Shown here in pieces: positions 6,717 through 12,612 of a stretch of DNA of 64,000 bases. The stretch is from a virus. The notes beneath the pieces were generated by a model, which was not told the origin of the DNA, did not search any database, and saw nothing but the letters and a program-made list of their open reading frames with translations. A program made the translations under genes and the position numbers. The stretch spans positions 62,001 through 126,000 of IMG/VR virus record IMGVR_UViG_3300024258_001044; one strand, given 5' to 3'. How positions within the stretch are numbered: position 1 is the stretch's first letter; each line of letters opens with the position of its first letter.

Positions 6717-6838
6717 GGAAGCTCCGTCCCGACGAAGGAAAGGCTGTCGCCACAATGGGAATCATCCCATCGGTAGAACCCCTCCACGGGAGTGTCTTCG
6801 CGTTCGTTCGCAGAGTACCAGACGATGACGATTTCCAC
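6713..6838 (-). CDS. small hypothetical protein (41 aa), GTG start
   Basis: A GTG at 6838 preceded by AAGGGGG opens a short frame (first residues EIVIVWYSANERED) that fills the gap between two genes and overlaps the next ATG by four bases. Packing and the strong ribosome site are the main support. The function is unknown. Confidence 0.5.
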   Translation of the reverse strand: MEIVIVWYSANEREDTPVEGFYRWDDSHCGDSLSFVGTELP

Positions 6839-6868
6839 TTTGCCCCCTTACATCTTCTATTGCTCTTT

Positions 6869-7498
6869 TCACCGCTCGCGGATGACCGCACGGATGAGCA
6901 TCATGTTGCCGCAGCCAAGGCGTGCCCGGCCGTAGTGGATCGGCTCTTCGAACTCCCACACACGAGAGTCTCCGAACACTCCGCCGATCCCATTGACGAT
7001 CTCCCGCCAAAGCTCCGACGTTTTCGCTTTGCCACCCGGCATCCGACGGGAAACCGTCAGAGCCATGCACCGAGTCCCCGGAGACTCAAAAGCGTCCCAC
7101 ACAGCATCTTCAAGACCATACTTGATGGCCTCACGAATCGAGCCGGTGATGTCCCAGTCGTAATACGCCCCATCGGCATCCGAAACTACGTCGGTCTTGA
7201 AGATGTTCCCCTGATGGATGGTCGTGTCGCTGATCTCGTCCCGTGTGAACGTGCGAGGGAGCCGCTTGAACTTCCGCCGCATCTTGCGAAGCTGGACAGG
7301 ATCCATCTCGAAGAAATGCCGACGATGGAAGGGCAAAAGCTCCTCCATGTGCGCCTGGACATAGTCCCCCGTGAGAGACACTACCTCGGGACGATTTACT
7401 TCGGCCCGCAGGATCTTCTGAGCCCAGAGAGACGCCGTCCAAGCGACCCAGGACTTCTGAGGGTTCCGCGTGTCGCGGCTATCACCGGCGATAGTCAT
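6869..7498 (-). CDS. hypothetical protein (209 aa)
   Basis: This is the first gene of the P8 module, starting about 33 bases below the block. The protein begins MTIAGDSRDTRNPQKSWVAW and is basic in the middle (LRKMRRKFKRLPRTFTRDE), with a Gly/Arg-rich C-terminus. No conserved catalytic motif was recognised. It is one of the larger products of region 1. Confidence 0.7.
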   Translation of the reverse strand: MTIAGDSRDTRNPQKSWVAWTASLWAQKILRAEVNRPEVVSLTGDYVQAHMEELLPFHRRHFFEMDPVQLRKMRRKFKRLPRTFTRDEISDTTIHQGNIFKTDVVSDADGAYYDWDITGSIREAIKYGLEDAVWDAFESPGTRCMALTVSRRMPGGKAKTSELWREIVNGIGGVFGDSRVWEFEEPIHYGRARLGCGNMMLIRAVIRER

Positions 7499-7530
7499 CT
7501 TGATTGCTCTTTGGTTTTGTTATACTTTGA

Positions 7531-7553
7531 TATAACACCCTATGAGTTACTTA
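7531..7553 (-). promoter_or_regulatory. module promoter P8
   Basis: Copy 8, majority subtype (TATAACACCCTATGAG then TTACTTAG). On the plus strand a TTTTTCACCCC box and an inverted GGGGAGAAAAG box follow, and then the intrinsic terminator of the large RNA, with no third box. Confidence 0.7.
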
Positions 7554-7610
7554 GTTGAATTGTTTTTCACCCCGACACGCACACGCAGGGGAGAAAAGCT
7601 TGACATACGG

Positions 7611-7671
7611 GGAAAACAAAAGGAGCCGCCCCCCACTCATGACCGGCCAAAGGCGCGTGAGTGGGGGGCGG
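7611..7671 (-). terminator. intrinsic terminator of large RNA
   Basis: On the minus strand CCGCCCCCCACTCA pairs perfectly with TGAGTGGGGGGCGG (14 bp) and is followed by CTCCTTTTGTTTTCCCC. This is a classical Rho-independent terminator. It is the only module end in region 1 with a U-rich tail, and this module lacks the usual hairpin plus GGGGAGAAAA end. Confidence 0.85.
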
Positions 7672-8300
7672 TAACTTTACAGGATTTGCCTTCGTAGGAG
7701 CTACCTCTTCGCGCAAATGTTATGGACATCTTGGTCTGCACCGGGCAGCCCATCTTTTCCGTGTCCATCCTCTATAGTTATCTATGTCGGCAGAGTCCCG
7801 CCGGAAGTCTTTAGTCTCAGGTTGCTTAACCGAGTAGCTTAGATTCCGTCGCCTGGATTGACCCCGCCATGGCGGTGGTGATCGCAGACTTTCGATCCTT
7901 TTTCGACCTCATTTCCTCAGTCCCGGATTTGCCTTTCGGTGTTCTCGGCTCCGGTTGCCTGCTACATCCCTTAAAGGACTGCACTTTGGTATCATGCACT
8001 TACGAGACAGACTGGTTAAGCTTTCCCCGAAGGGCGCGTATCACGTTACTGGGAGTCTGTACTATCGATTTCGCGTTTCCGGGTCGGCTATTCACGGTGC
8101 TGCCGCTTCCCTTCCCGGTATCCACCACTGCTGTTCTTCACGTCGGACTGGCAAACTGTCACCACCGGTACGCATTCGCCTGCGTGGTGACTGAGGTATT
8201 ACGAGCTACAAAGCGTTGCGTTTAGAAGAGAGACACGCACTTCTCGCAGACTCTATCGATTCTCCTTATCCATCTGTTTGCCGGGTCTTTCCGGCACCCT
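7611..8300 (-). ncRNA. large structured noncoding RNA (about 690 nt)
   Basis: No coding frame with a ribosome site fits here, yet the segment has its own module promoter (P9) and a strong terminator. On the minus strand it folds into nested helices with perfect arms: 8158-8165 with 8184-8191 (8 bp), 8007-8013 with 8054-8060 (7 bp), 7918-7923 with 7976-7981 (6 bp) and 7722-7728 with 7762-7768 (7 bp). It also has UUCG and GAAA-type loops. Size, phage context and structure resemble the large ornate RNA classes known from phages (GOLLD, ROOL), but I cannot assign it to one. It is not rRNA, RNase P or tmRNA as far as I can read. Confidence 0.75.
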
Positions 8301-8302
8301 TC

Positions 8303-8325
8303 TATAACACCCTACCAGTTTCCTG
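8303..8325 (-). promoter_or_regulatory. module promoter P9 (drives the large RNA)
   Basis: Copy 9, divergent subtype (TATAACACCCTACCAG then TTTCCTG). It stands directly upstream of a noncoding RNA, so the block is a transcription signal rather than a translation leader. Confidence 0.65.
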
Positions 8326-8377
8326 TGTGCTAAGGTTTTCACCCCAGCATATACATATGAATCTTTTCTCCCCTGGG

Positions 8378-8414
8378 TGGCACAACCCTTGCATTCTCTG
8401 CAAGATTCATACCA
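8378..8414. promoter_or_regulatory. facing -24/-12-like palindrome S2
   Basis: The plus strand reads TGGCACAACCCTTGCA and the minus strand TGGTATGAATCTTGCA, meeting at a five-base centre. The spacing is the same as in the other copies. Confidence 0.5.
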
Positions 8415-8436
8415 CCTCATCAAGATAAACGCAAAA

Positions 8437-8478
8437 GTTTTCTCCCCGGAGGTCCCGATCACTTGGTGATCGGGACCT
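8437..8478 (-). terminator. 3' hairpin plus GGGGAGAAAA box (end of module 10)
   Basis: A perfect 13-bp hairpin (AGGTCCCGATCAC with a three-base loop) is followed on the minus strand by CCGGGGAGAAAAC. On the plus strand it is followed by TTTT, so it could also stop antisense transcripts. Confidence 0.5.
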
Positions 8479-8486
8479 TTTGCCGT

Positions 8487-8789
8487 TCAGAGCCCCAGAT
8501 CCAGGGGCACGAAACCCTCCGGCATCCGAGCCTTCACCTTGCGAGGCTGACGAGGCTTGCGCGGAGCCTTGGGCGCACGCGGCTTCTTGACCTTGGGCTC
8601 CACGATTCCGAAGTCCGCGCTGGTCGCACCCTCGGCGCGAGCCTGAGCAGAGAGACTCCCGGCGTACGCATACGGCACGAGGACACGGGGAGCAAACTCC
8701 CGCCGTCCCTTCCGGGTCGTCTGGATACACAGCCAGCGACGGCAATCCGTCTGAAACTCGAACATGCCGTCGTCGTTCTGCACTCGCAT
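8487..8789 (-). CDS. basic C-terminal-tail protein (100 aa)
   Basis: The start at 8789 has a perfect AGGAGG ribosome site. The N-terminal half is a small folded-looking region (MRVQNDDGMFEFQTDCRRWL). The C-terminal half, from about residue 67, is a Lys/Arg/Pro/Ala-rich tail (KKPRAPKAPRKPRQPRK) typical of proteins that bind DNA or RNA non-specifically. It is a single-gene module. The family is unknown. Confidence 0.7.
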   Translation of the reverse strand: MRVQNDDGMFEFQTDCRRWLCIQTTRKGRREFAPRVLVPYAYAGSLSAQARAEGATSADFGIVEPKVKKPRAPKAPRKPRQPRKVKARMPEGFVPLDLGL

Positions 8790-8810
8790 CGGGAACCTCC
8801 TACACTTTAG

Positions 8811-8833
8811 AATAACATCCTATGAGTTACTTA
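8811..8833 (-). promoter_or_regulatory. module promoter P10
   Basis: Copy 10, with AATAAC in place of TATAAC and then ATCCTATGAG and TTACTTAG. It lies about 22 bases upstream of the ATG at 8789. Confidence 0.65.
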
Positions 8834-8914
8834 GTTGAATTGTTTTTCACCCCGACACGCACACGCAGGGGAGAAAAGTCTCATATCTTGATAAGGTGTT
8901 ATGTTTTTCTCCCC

Positions 8915-9005
8915 GTGGGGGGGAGGGAATCGAACCCTCCGGCAAGCTATCGCTTGCGACCGGCTGATGCGGGAATCGAACCCGCGTCCGCCTGCCCGGC
9001 CCCAC
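8915..9005 (-). ncRNA. tRNA-like cloverleaf in 3' UTR (class II, Ser-CGA-like)
   Basis: On the minus strand GTGGGG (9005-9000) pairs with CCCCAC (8920-8915). Inside are a short CCG/CGG arm, a GCGGG-TTCGATT-CCCGC arm with CGA at the anticodon position, a long arm (GCAAGC-GATA-GCTTGC), and a T-arm GGAGGG-TTCGATT-CCCTCC. The layout is that of a long-variable-arm tRNA such as tRNA-Ser. However, the D-arm is too short, the T-stem has six pairs, and the anticodon and T loops are identical. No CCA is encoded; GGGG follows. It begins just after the stop of the 60-aa gene and occupies the slot where other modules have their 3' hairpin. Confidence 0.4.
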
Positions 9006-9010
9006 ATGCG

Positions 9011-9193
9011 TCAACGCTTCTTCTTCGGACGCCGGGCCTTTACGGTCTTCCCCCGCGACTTGTGGTGTGTCGCGAACTCGGAAGCCTGTTCCTTCGCGGT
9101 CGCCTCGTCGTTGCTGTGGAACGTGATTCCCGTGCGGACGGGTCGCCCGTCCTTCCCGTAGAGATCCACGATGATGATGGTCGGCGTGTCCAT
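9011..9193 (-). CDS. small basic protein (60 aa)
   Basis: The frame allows a TTG start at 9199 or the ATG at 9193 (MDTPTIIIVDLYGKDGRPV). GGAG lies at four and ten bases respectively, so the choice is uncertain. The product is a small alpha/beta protein ending in a highly basic tail (ARRPKKKR). It is followed directly by the tRNA-like structure. The family is unknown. Confidence 0.6.
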   Translation of the reverse strand: MDTPTIIIVDLYGKDGRPVRTGITFHSNDEATAKEQASEFATHHKSRGKTVKARRPKKKR

Positions 9194-9229
9194 GTTCAAT
9201 GCTCCGCTTTTGGGTTCCTTACACCTTGT

Positions 9230-9251
9230 AATAACATCCTATGAGTTACTT
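9230..9251 (-). promoter_or_regulatory. module promoter P11
   Basis: Copy 11, with AATAAC in place of TATAAC and then ATCCTATGAG and TTACTTAG. A TTTTCACCCC box, CA-rich spacer, GGGGAGAAAAA and a TTTTTCTCCCC box follow on the plus strand. Confidence 0.65.
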
Positions 9252-9320
9252 AGTTGTTTTTCTTTTCACCCCGACACACACGCACAGGGGAGAAAAAGCA
9301 TACACATATGCTTCTGCAAT

Positions 9321-9353
9321 GTTTTTCTCCCCCTTCGGGGAGCCGAAGCTCCC
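9321..9353 (-). terminator. 3' hairpin plus GGGGAGAAAA box (end of module 12)
   Basis: The minus strand reads GGGAGC-TTCG-GCTCCC, then CGAAGGGGGAGAAAAAC, 14 bases after the stop of the 178-aa gene. Confidence 0.45.
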
Positions 9354-9366
9354 GTCAGGGTGCGGC

Positions 9367-9903
9367 TCAGCGCCGGCCACGCCCTCGGCCGTAGCCGTGG
9401 TCCGCCTGGACCTTCACCGGATCCAGGCCCGCCTTCTTGATCTTCGCGCGGAGGGTGTCCCGCAACTCGCGGTGGGTCTGGCCCCGGTGCTCGATGTCGT
9501 CGCCCTCGCCGAAGAACGCCATGTAGGTCTTTCCGCCCTTCCCGGTGTAGGGGTTGACGAACAGGCGGTCAGAGCAGGCCGCGACCTCCTCGTGCAGGCT
9601 CGTCAGGAAGTCGAGGCCGGCGGCCCGCGAGACCTTGACGCCGTCCAGCATCAGCCGGGCGTGCTTCACCTCCCCGTTGGCGACGGACAAGGCGCTGATC
9701 ACCTCGCGATTGTCCTCGGCGTCGGTCGGCCACTGCTCATCGTTGGGGAACCACACGGTCAGGCGCGTCCGCGCCCCATCCACAGCCTGCTCCGCCGACT
9801 TGAGGGCGATGAGCGCCTTGTCGCCGGAGATCATGACGGCGACGAGAAGCCGTCCGAGGCCAGCGACGGAGCGGGAGTGCGAGTGCGGAGGCGTGAAGGA
9901 CAT
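9367..9903 (-). CDS. hypothetical protein (178 aa)
   Basis: The ATG at 9903 (MSFTPPHSHSRSVAGLG) has a GGAGAAA ribosome site; the longer frame to 9930 would use a start without one. The protein is alanine-rich and probably helical, with a middle segment FVNPYTGKGGKTYMAFFG and a Gly/Arg tail (YGRGRGRR). The tail suggests RNA or DNA binding. It is the only gene of its module. The family is unknown. Confidence 0.7.
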   Translation of the reverse strand: MSFTPPHSHSRSVAGLGRLLVAVMISGDKALIALKSAEQAVDGARTRLTVWFPNDEQWPTDAEDNREVISALSVANGEVKHARLMLDGVKVSRAAGLDFLTSLHEEVAACSDRLFVNPYTGKGGKTYMAFFGEGDDIEHRGQTHRELRDTLRAKIKKAGLDPVKVQADHGYGRGRGRR

Positions 9904-9949
9904 GCGATTTCTCCAGAGTTTGGGTGCCACGGTCTGTCGGGCACCTCTC

Positions 9950-9971
9950 TATAACATCTTATAAGTTACTT
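9950..9971 (-). promoter_or_regulatory. module promoter P12
   Basis: Copy 12, majority subtype (TATAACATCTTATAAG then TTACTTAG), about 47 bases upstream of the chosen ATG. Confidence 0.7.
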
Positions 9972-10020
9972 AGTTGTTTTCTTTTTCACCCCCATACACA
10001 CACAGGGGAGAAAAGATTGA

Positions 10021-10056
10021 TGGAATGACTCTTGCATACATGCAATATCTGTGCCA
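10021..10056. promoter_or_regulatory. facing -24/-12-like palindrome S3
   Basis: The plus strand reads TGGAATGACTCTTGCA and the minus strand TGGCACAGATATTGCA, the minus half being the better match. It lies between the GGGGAGAAAAG box and the box that ends the next module. Confidence 0.5.
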
Positions 10057-10077
10057 GTTCCTTATCAAAAATGAAAA

Positions 10078-10116
10078 TCTTTTCTCCCCGGAACCCGGGG
10101 GCCGAAGCCTCCCGGG
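10078..10116 (-). terminator. 3' hairpin plus GGGGAGAAAA box (end of module 13)
   Basis: The minus strand reads CCCGGGAGGC-TTCG-GCCCCCGGG, then TTCCGGGGAGAAAAG, after the stop of the 150-aa gene. Confidence 0.45.
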
Positions 10117-10128
10117 GCGGGGCGGAGA

Positions 10129-10581
10129 TCACTCCCCGTCGGTCGCCTCCTCGCCGTCCGTCTCGGGACCCTGCGCCTTCTTCTCGCAGGCGGTGATCAT
10201 CCGCTCCACGAGCGTTGCGAACTCGATGGCCTCGGCGGACGACATCGTGATCGTCTGGGACCGGGGCATGTGGCTCAGCTTGAAGCTGATCTCCCCCTCT
10301 CCCGTGCGAGTCATAGTCTCCACGGCGACCTGGAGCGGGTCGGGACCCACACCATCGACGGCGTTGCGGATGGCCGTGCAGAAGTTCTGCATGTTCTCCG
10401 GCCGCAGCAGCATGGCCCCCCCCGCCCCGCAGCCACCGTAGCCGGGGATCCCGACCCCGACGACCGGGTTCCCGAGGTCGTCCGTGCCGAAGGACACGGG
10501 CGCCTTGCTCATCACCTTCTCGGTGAAGGTCTGCCGCTTGGGCGCGGCATCGGCGAAGAGGGGGGTGAACTTGTCGGACAT
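10129..10581 (-). CDS. hypothetical protein (150 aa)
   Basis: The start at 10581 has a GGAGC ribosome site about 11 bases away. The protein begins MSDKFTPLFADAAPKRQTF, has a glycine-rich middle (GIPGYGGCGAGGAM at about residues 48-61) and an acidic end (ETDGEEATDGE). The Gly-rich stretch could be a loop or a collagen-like segment; no enzyme family was recognised. Confidence 0.7.
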   Translation of the reverse strand: MSDKFTPLFADAAPKRQTFTEKVMSKAPVSFGTDDLGNPVVGVGIPGYGGCGAGGAMLLRPENMQNFCTAIRNAVDGVGPDPLQVAVETMTRTGEGEISFKLSHMPRSQTITMSSAEAIEFATLVERMITACEKKAQGPETDGEEATDGE

Positions 10582-10620
10582 GGTGGGATGCTCCGTTTGG
10601 GTGTTTCTCTCACGTCCTTC

Positions 10621-10643
10621 TATAACACCCTGTGAGTTACTTA
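10621..10643 (-). promoter_or_regulatory. module promoter P13
   Basis: Copy 13, majority subtype (TATAACACCCTGTGAG then TTACTTAG), about 40 bases upstream of the ATG at 10581. Confidence 0.7.
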
Positions 10644-10699
10644 GTTGTTTTCTTTTTCACCCCAGATTCTCAGCCAGGGGAGAAAAAGAACATATAAAC

Positions 10700-10736
10700 T
10701 GGCATGGCATTTGCAGTGTATGCAATAACCGTGCCA
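10700..10736. promoter_or_regulatory. facing -24/-12-like palindrome S4
   Basis: The plus strand reads TGGCATGGCATTTGCA and the minus strand TGGCACGGTTATTGCA. The minus half is a full match to the sigma-54 consensus, and the centre is GTGTA. Confidence 0.55.
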
Positions 10737-10757
10737 ACCTTTCGAGGCTTGAAATGT

Positions 10758-10802
10758 TTTTCTCCCCGGAGGTCCCGCTGGGCAACAGCATTTGCTGCCC
10801 AA
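10758..10802 (-). terminator. 3' hairpin plus GGGGAGAAAA box (end of RNA module 14)
   Basis: The minus strand has TGGGCAGCA-AA-TGCTGTTGCCCA with one mismatch, then GCGGGACCTCCGGGGAGAAAAAC. The second noncoding RNA ends here with the same structure as the protein modules. Confidence 0.45.
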
Positions 10803-11147
10803 CGGGGAATCGTTCTTTGCTTTCTCAGAACCGAGCCGTCGCCCGGTTAATGCTCAGAGTCACAAAGGAGGGTTTTAGGTGTCATGACCAGACCCGGCAG
10901 AGTCCTGTCTTCACGTTCCCTCACACCCGGTGCTTCATCGTTACGTTTAGTTTGCCCCAGGACTGCCGGCCCCAAGGTATCCACGCAAGCGACTACTCGC
11001 CGCCGTCCGTTTATGCCCCGGACGGTGGGCAGCGATGAACACGTCTGTGAGTCAACTTCAGCCTCTCGCTATTAGTTTCGTCGTTGTCGGTTCGCCGAAG
11101 TCGTCGGCGCCGACTCGCTGTCATGCTCAGTGCCGTCGCGGCACCCC
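10790..11147 (-). ncRNA. second structured noncoding RNA (about 360 nt)
   Basis: This segment lies below promoter P14 and lacks any minus-strand coding frame. It folds locally: GTGCC-GCGAC-GGCAC near its 5' end, the palindrome GTCGGCGCCGAC, a 7-bp CCGTCCG...CGGACGG stem, a GCGA-GTAG-TCGC hairpin, a long stem pairing CCGGCAGTCCTG with CAGGACTCTGCCGG (one bulge), and AACCG...CGGTT. One stretch (ACGACGAAACTA) resembles the tag region of tmRNA, but no tRNA-like end is present. The class is not recognised. Confidence 0.65.
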
Positions 11148-11149
11148 TC

Positions 11150-11171
11150 TATAACATCTTACGAGTTACTT
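11150..11171 (-). promoter_or_regulatory. module promoter P14 (drives second RNA)
   Basis: Copy 14 (TATAACATCTTACGAG then TTACTTAG). Like P9 it precedes a noncoding RNA, not a gene. Confidence 0.65.
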
Positions 11172-11216
11172 AGGTGTCTTTCTTTTCACCCCCTCACAAC
11201 AGGGAGAAAAGATTGA

Positions 11217-11253
11217 TGGCATGCCCCTTGCATACACTGCAAAGTCCGTGCCA
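11217..11253. promoter_or_regulatory. facing -24/-12-like palindrome S5
   Basis: The plus strand reads TGGCATGCCCCTTGCA and the minus strand TGGCACGGACTTTGCA, around the centre TACAC. Confidence 0.55.
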
Positions 11254-11290
11254 GTTCCTTATCAAGAATGAAAATCTTTTCTCCCCTTTC

Positions 11291-11371
11291 GGGCCCTCAA
11301 GAAAACACCGCTGACCTTGGAGGAACGAATGCCGACACAGGCGGCGGTCAGCGGTGTTTTCTTGAGGGCCC
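11291..11371. repeat. perfect 26-bp inverted repeat in 3' UTR
   Basis: Arms at 11291-11316 and 11346-11371 are exact reverse complements (starting GGGCCCTCAAGAAAACACCG) around a 29-base loop. The right arm's GGGCCC can instead pair with a third copy in GGGCCC-GAAA-GGGCCC, so two alternative folds compete. It lies between the stop of the 98-aa gene and a GGGGAGAAAA box, where other modules have a short hairpin. Confidence 0.75.
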
Positions 11372-11384
11372 GAAAGGGCCCGGC

Positions 11385-11681
11385 TCAGCCCTGGGTCACC
11401 TCGACTCCTTCGACCTCGGAGGCCAGCACGATGCAGCCCTTCATGAGCCGCTCGGTGTAGTCGTACCCTCCGAGCATGTTCAGCGTGGCCGGCGCGTGCT
11501 TCGCGTCGAACTGAAAGTCCTCAAGGACCTCCAACGCGAGCCAAACATCATCGAACCCCGTCCCCCGCATGGTTGCCCGTCTCATGGGCTCCACCGGCGC
11601 GACCTGCGGGTTCTCGGCCGGGCCATCGTAGTAGCACATGCGCCCGGGAAGCGCGGCGCTGGGCATCTGGATCAGAAACAT
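11385..11681 (-). CDS. hypothetical protein (98 aa)
   Basis: The start at 11681 has a GGAGG ribosome site and sits about 24 bases below P15. The protein begins MFLIQMPSAALPGRMCYYDG and has an alpha/beta pattern with an acidic C-terminus (VLASEVEGVEVTQG). It is a single-gene module whose 3' UTR holds the 26-bp inverted repeat. The family is unknown. Confidence 0.7.
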   Translation of the reverse strand: MFLIQMPSAALPGRMCYYDGPAENPQVAPVEPMRRATMRGTGFDDVWLALEVLEDFQFDAKHAPATLNMLGGYDYTERLMKGCIVLASEVEGVEVTQG

Positions 11682-11704
11682 TGGAAGAACCTCCGGTGTC
11701 TTGA

Positions 11705-11727
11705 TATAACATCCTGTGAGTTACTTA
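11705..11727 (-). promoter_or_regulatory. module promoter P15
   Basis: Copy 15, majority subtype (TATAACATCCTGTGAG then TTACTTAG). Confidence 0.7.
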
Positions 11728-11782
11728 GTTGTTTTCTTTTTCACCCCAGCCCCAGGGAGAAAAAAGGCACACGCTCACACGT

Positions 11783-11819
11783 TGGCACAGTTGTTGCATT
11801 CTCTGCAAAACCCGTGCCA
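11783..11819. promoter_or_regulatory. facing -24/-12-like palindrome S6
   Basis: The plus strand reads TGGCACAGTTGTTGCA and the minus strand TGGCACGGGTTTTGCA. Both halves are strong matches to the -24/-12 consensus with 16-base spacing, around the centre TTCTC. Confidence 0.6.
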
Positions 11820-11830
11820 GCATTTGAAAT

Positions 11831-11874
11831 GTTTTTCTCCCCGCTCCCCGGCAGGCTGGCAACCTGCCGGGGAG
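11831..11874 (-). terminator. 3' hairpin plus GGGGAGAAAA box (end of module 16)
   Basis: CTCCCCGGCAGG pairs with CCTGCCGGGGAG (12 bp, seven-base loop) and is followed on the minus strand by CGGGGAGAAAAAC. The hairpin arm itself repeats the GGGGAGAAAA box. Confidence 0.5.
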
Positions 11875-11878
11875 AAAA

Positions 11879-12109
11879 CTATCGCGTGCCCCACTTAGCC
11901 AGGATTCGCGCCTTGCCCGTAAGCTTATGCGCGACCGCACGGTGCCGACCGTCCCGAACCTTCCACCGGCCATCGGGCAACGCCTGGACCTTGATCGGAG
12001 GCATTTCGACCCCTTCAAGAATCGCGTTCGCACACGAGAGCGTAGCCGGGTTCAGGGGCATCCGGTCAATGACCAACTGCCCCACGGGGATCCATCCTTC
12101 ATGCCGCAT
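11879..12109 (-). CDS. ParB-like nuclease-domain small protein (76 aa)
   Basis: The start at 12109 shares bases with the upstream stop (TGATG). After MRHEGWIPVGQLVIDRM comes an alpha/beta region ending in WKVRDGRHRAVAHKLTG, which matches the GxHRxxAxxxxG signature of ParB/Srx-type domains. These act in DNA partition, as DNA-nicking enzymes, or in phage regulation. Only the core domain is present, with no helix-turn-helix, so a role in partition is not shown. It is the last gene of the P16 module. Confidence 0.65.
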   Translation of the reverse strand: MRHEGWIPVGQLVIDRMPLNPATLSCANAILEGVEMPPIKVQALPDGRWKVRDGRHRAVAHKLTGKARILAKWGTR

Positions 12110-12531
12110 CAACCCATCCTCTGGAGCTTGACGATCCTCGCTCCGAAAATCTCGTGAAGCAGATCGCGTGCCTGTGCGTTCGGCTGGCCCGACTTGGTGA
12201 ACAGTGAAGCCGGATCGATGTCCCGAACCCGCTCCACCGTCCTGCCATCTTCCGCGAACCAAATCACGCGGCGCGTGAGATCCTCGGGAGGCGTGTTCGC
12301 ACGCTTGATCTCATCAAAGGCCGCATCAAGCACCCACCCAATCAGATCCTCATCATCCGGGTTAGGGTTCAGCCGGTTCCAATTGAACCGCGAAAGCTGA
12401 TCGGCGGTCGTGCAAGCGTTCATCCGCTTGATCAAGAGCCGCCGTCGCCATCCCCGCCAGTCCAGCCGCCGGATGATCTCAGCCTTTGCGGCCGGAATAT
12501 CAATCAGATCCTCAATCTCGTGCGGCTCCAT
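12109..12531 (-). CDS. hypothetical helical protein (140 aa)
   Basis: An AGGAGA ribosome site precedes the ATG at 12531. The protein begins MEPHEIEDLIDIPAAKAEII, has a basic patch (WRGWRRRLLIKRMN) and is predicted helical. It is coupled to the ParB-like gene by a one-base stop/start overlap, so the two products may act together. The 80-base gap before it holds a GC hairpin but no promoter copy. The family is unknown. Confidence 0.65.
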   Translation of the reverse strand: MEPHEIEDLIDIPAAKAEIIRRLDWRGWRRRLLIKRMNACTTADQLSRFNWNRLNPNPDDEDLIGWVLDAAFDEIKRANTPPEDLTRRVIWFAEDGRTVERVRDIDPASLFTKSGQPNAQARDLLHEIFGARIVKLQRMG

Positions 12532-12612
12532 GCGCGTCTCCTTTCCTGCCCCTAATGCCCCGTCCGCCGAAGCGGTACGGGGCGGGGTTCGGGGGCCGGA
12601 GCCCCCTTTGTC

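Noticed and set aside
6425-7558. 377-residue plus-strand frame
   Set aside because: It is the shadow of minus-strand genes that have ribosome sites, overlaps and promoters.
7611-8300. Possibility of rRNA, RNase P RNA or group I/II intron in the large RNA
   Set aside because: No universal rRNA core, RNase P P4 motif or intron end signals were seen.
10790-11147. Similarity of ACGACGAAACTA to the tmRNA tag region
   Set aside because: No tRNA-like domain or pairing of 5' and 3' ends as in tmRNA could be found, so tmRNA is not called.
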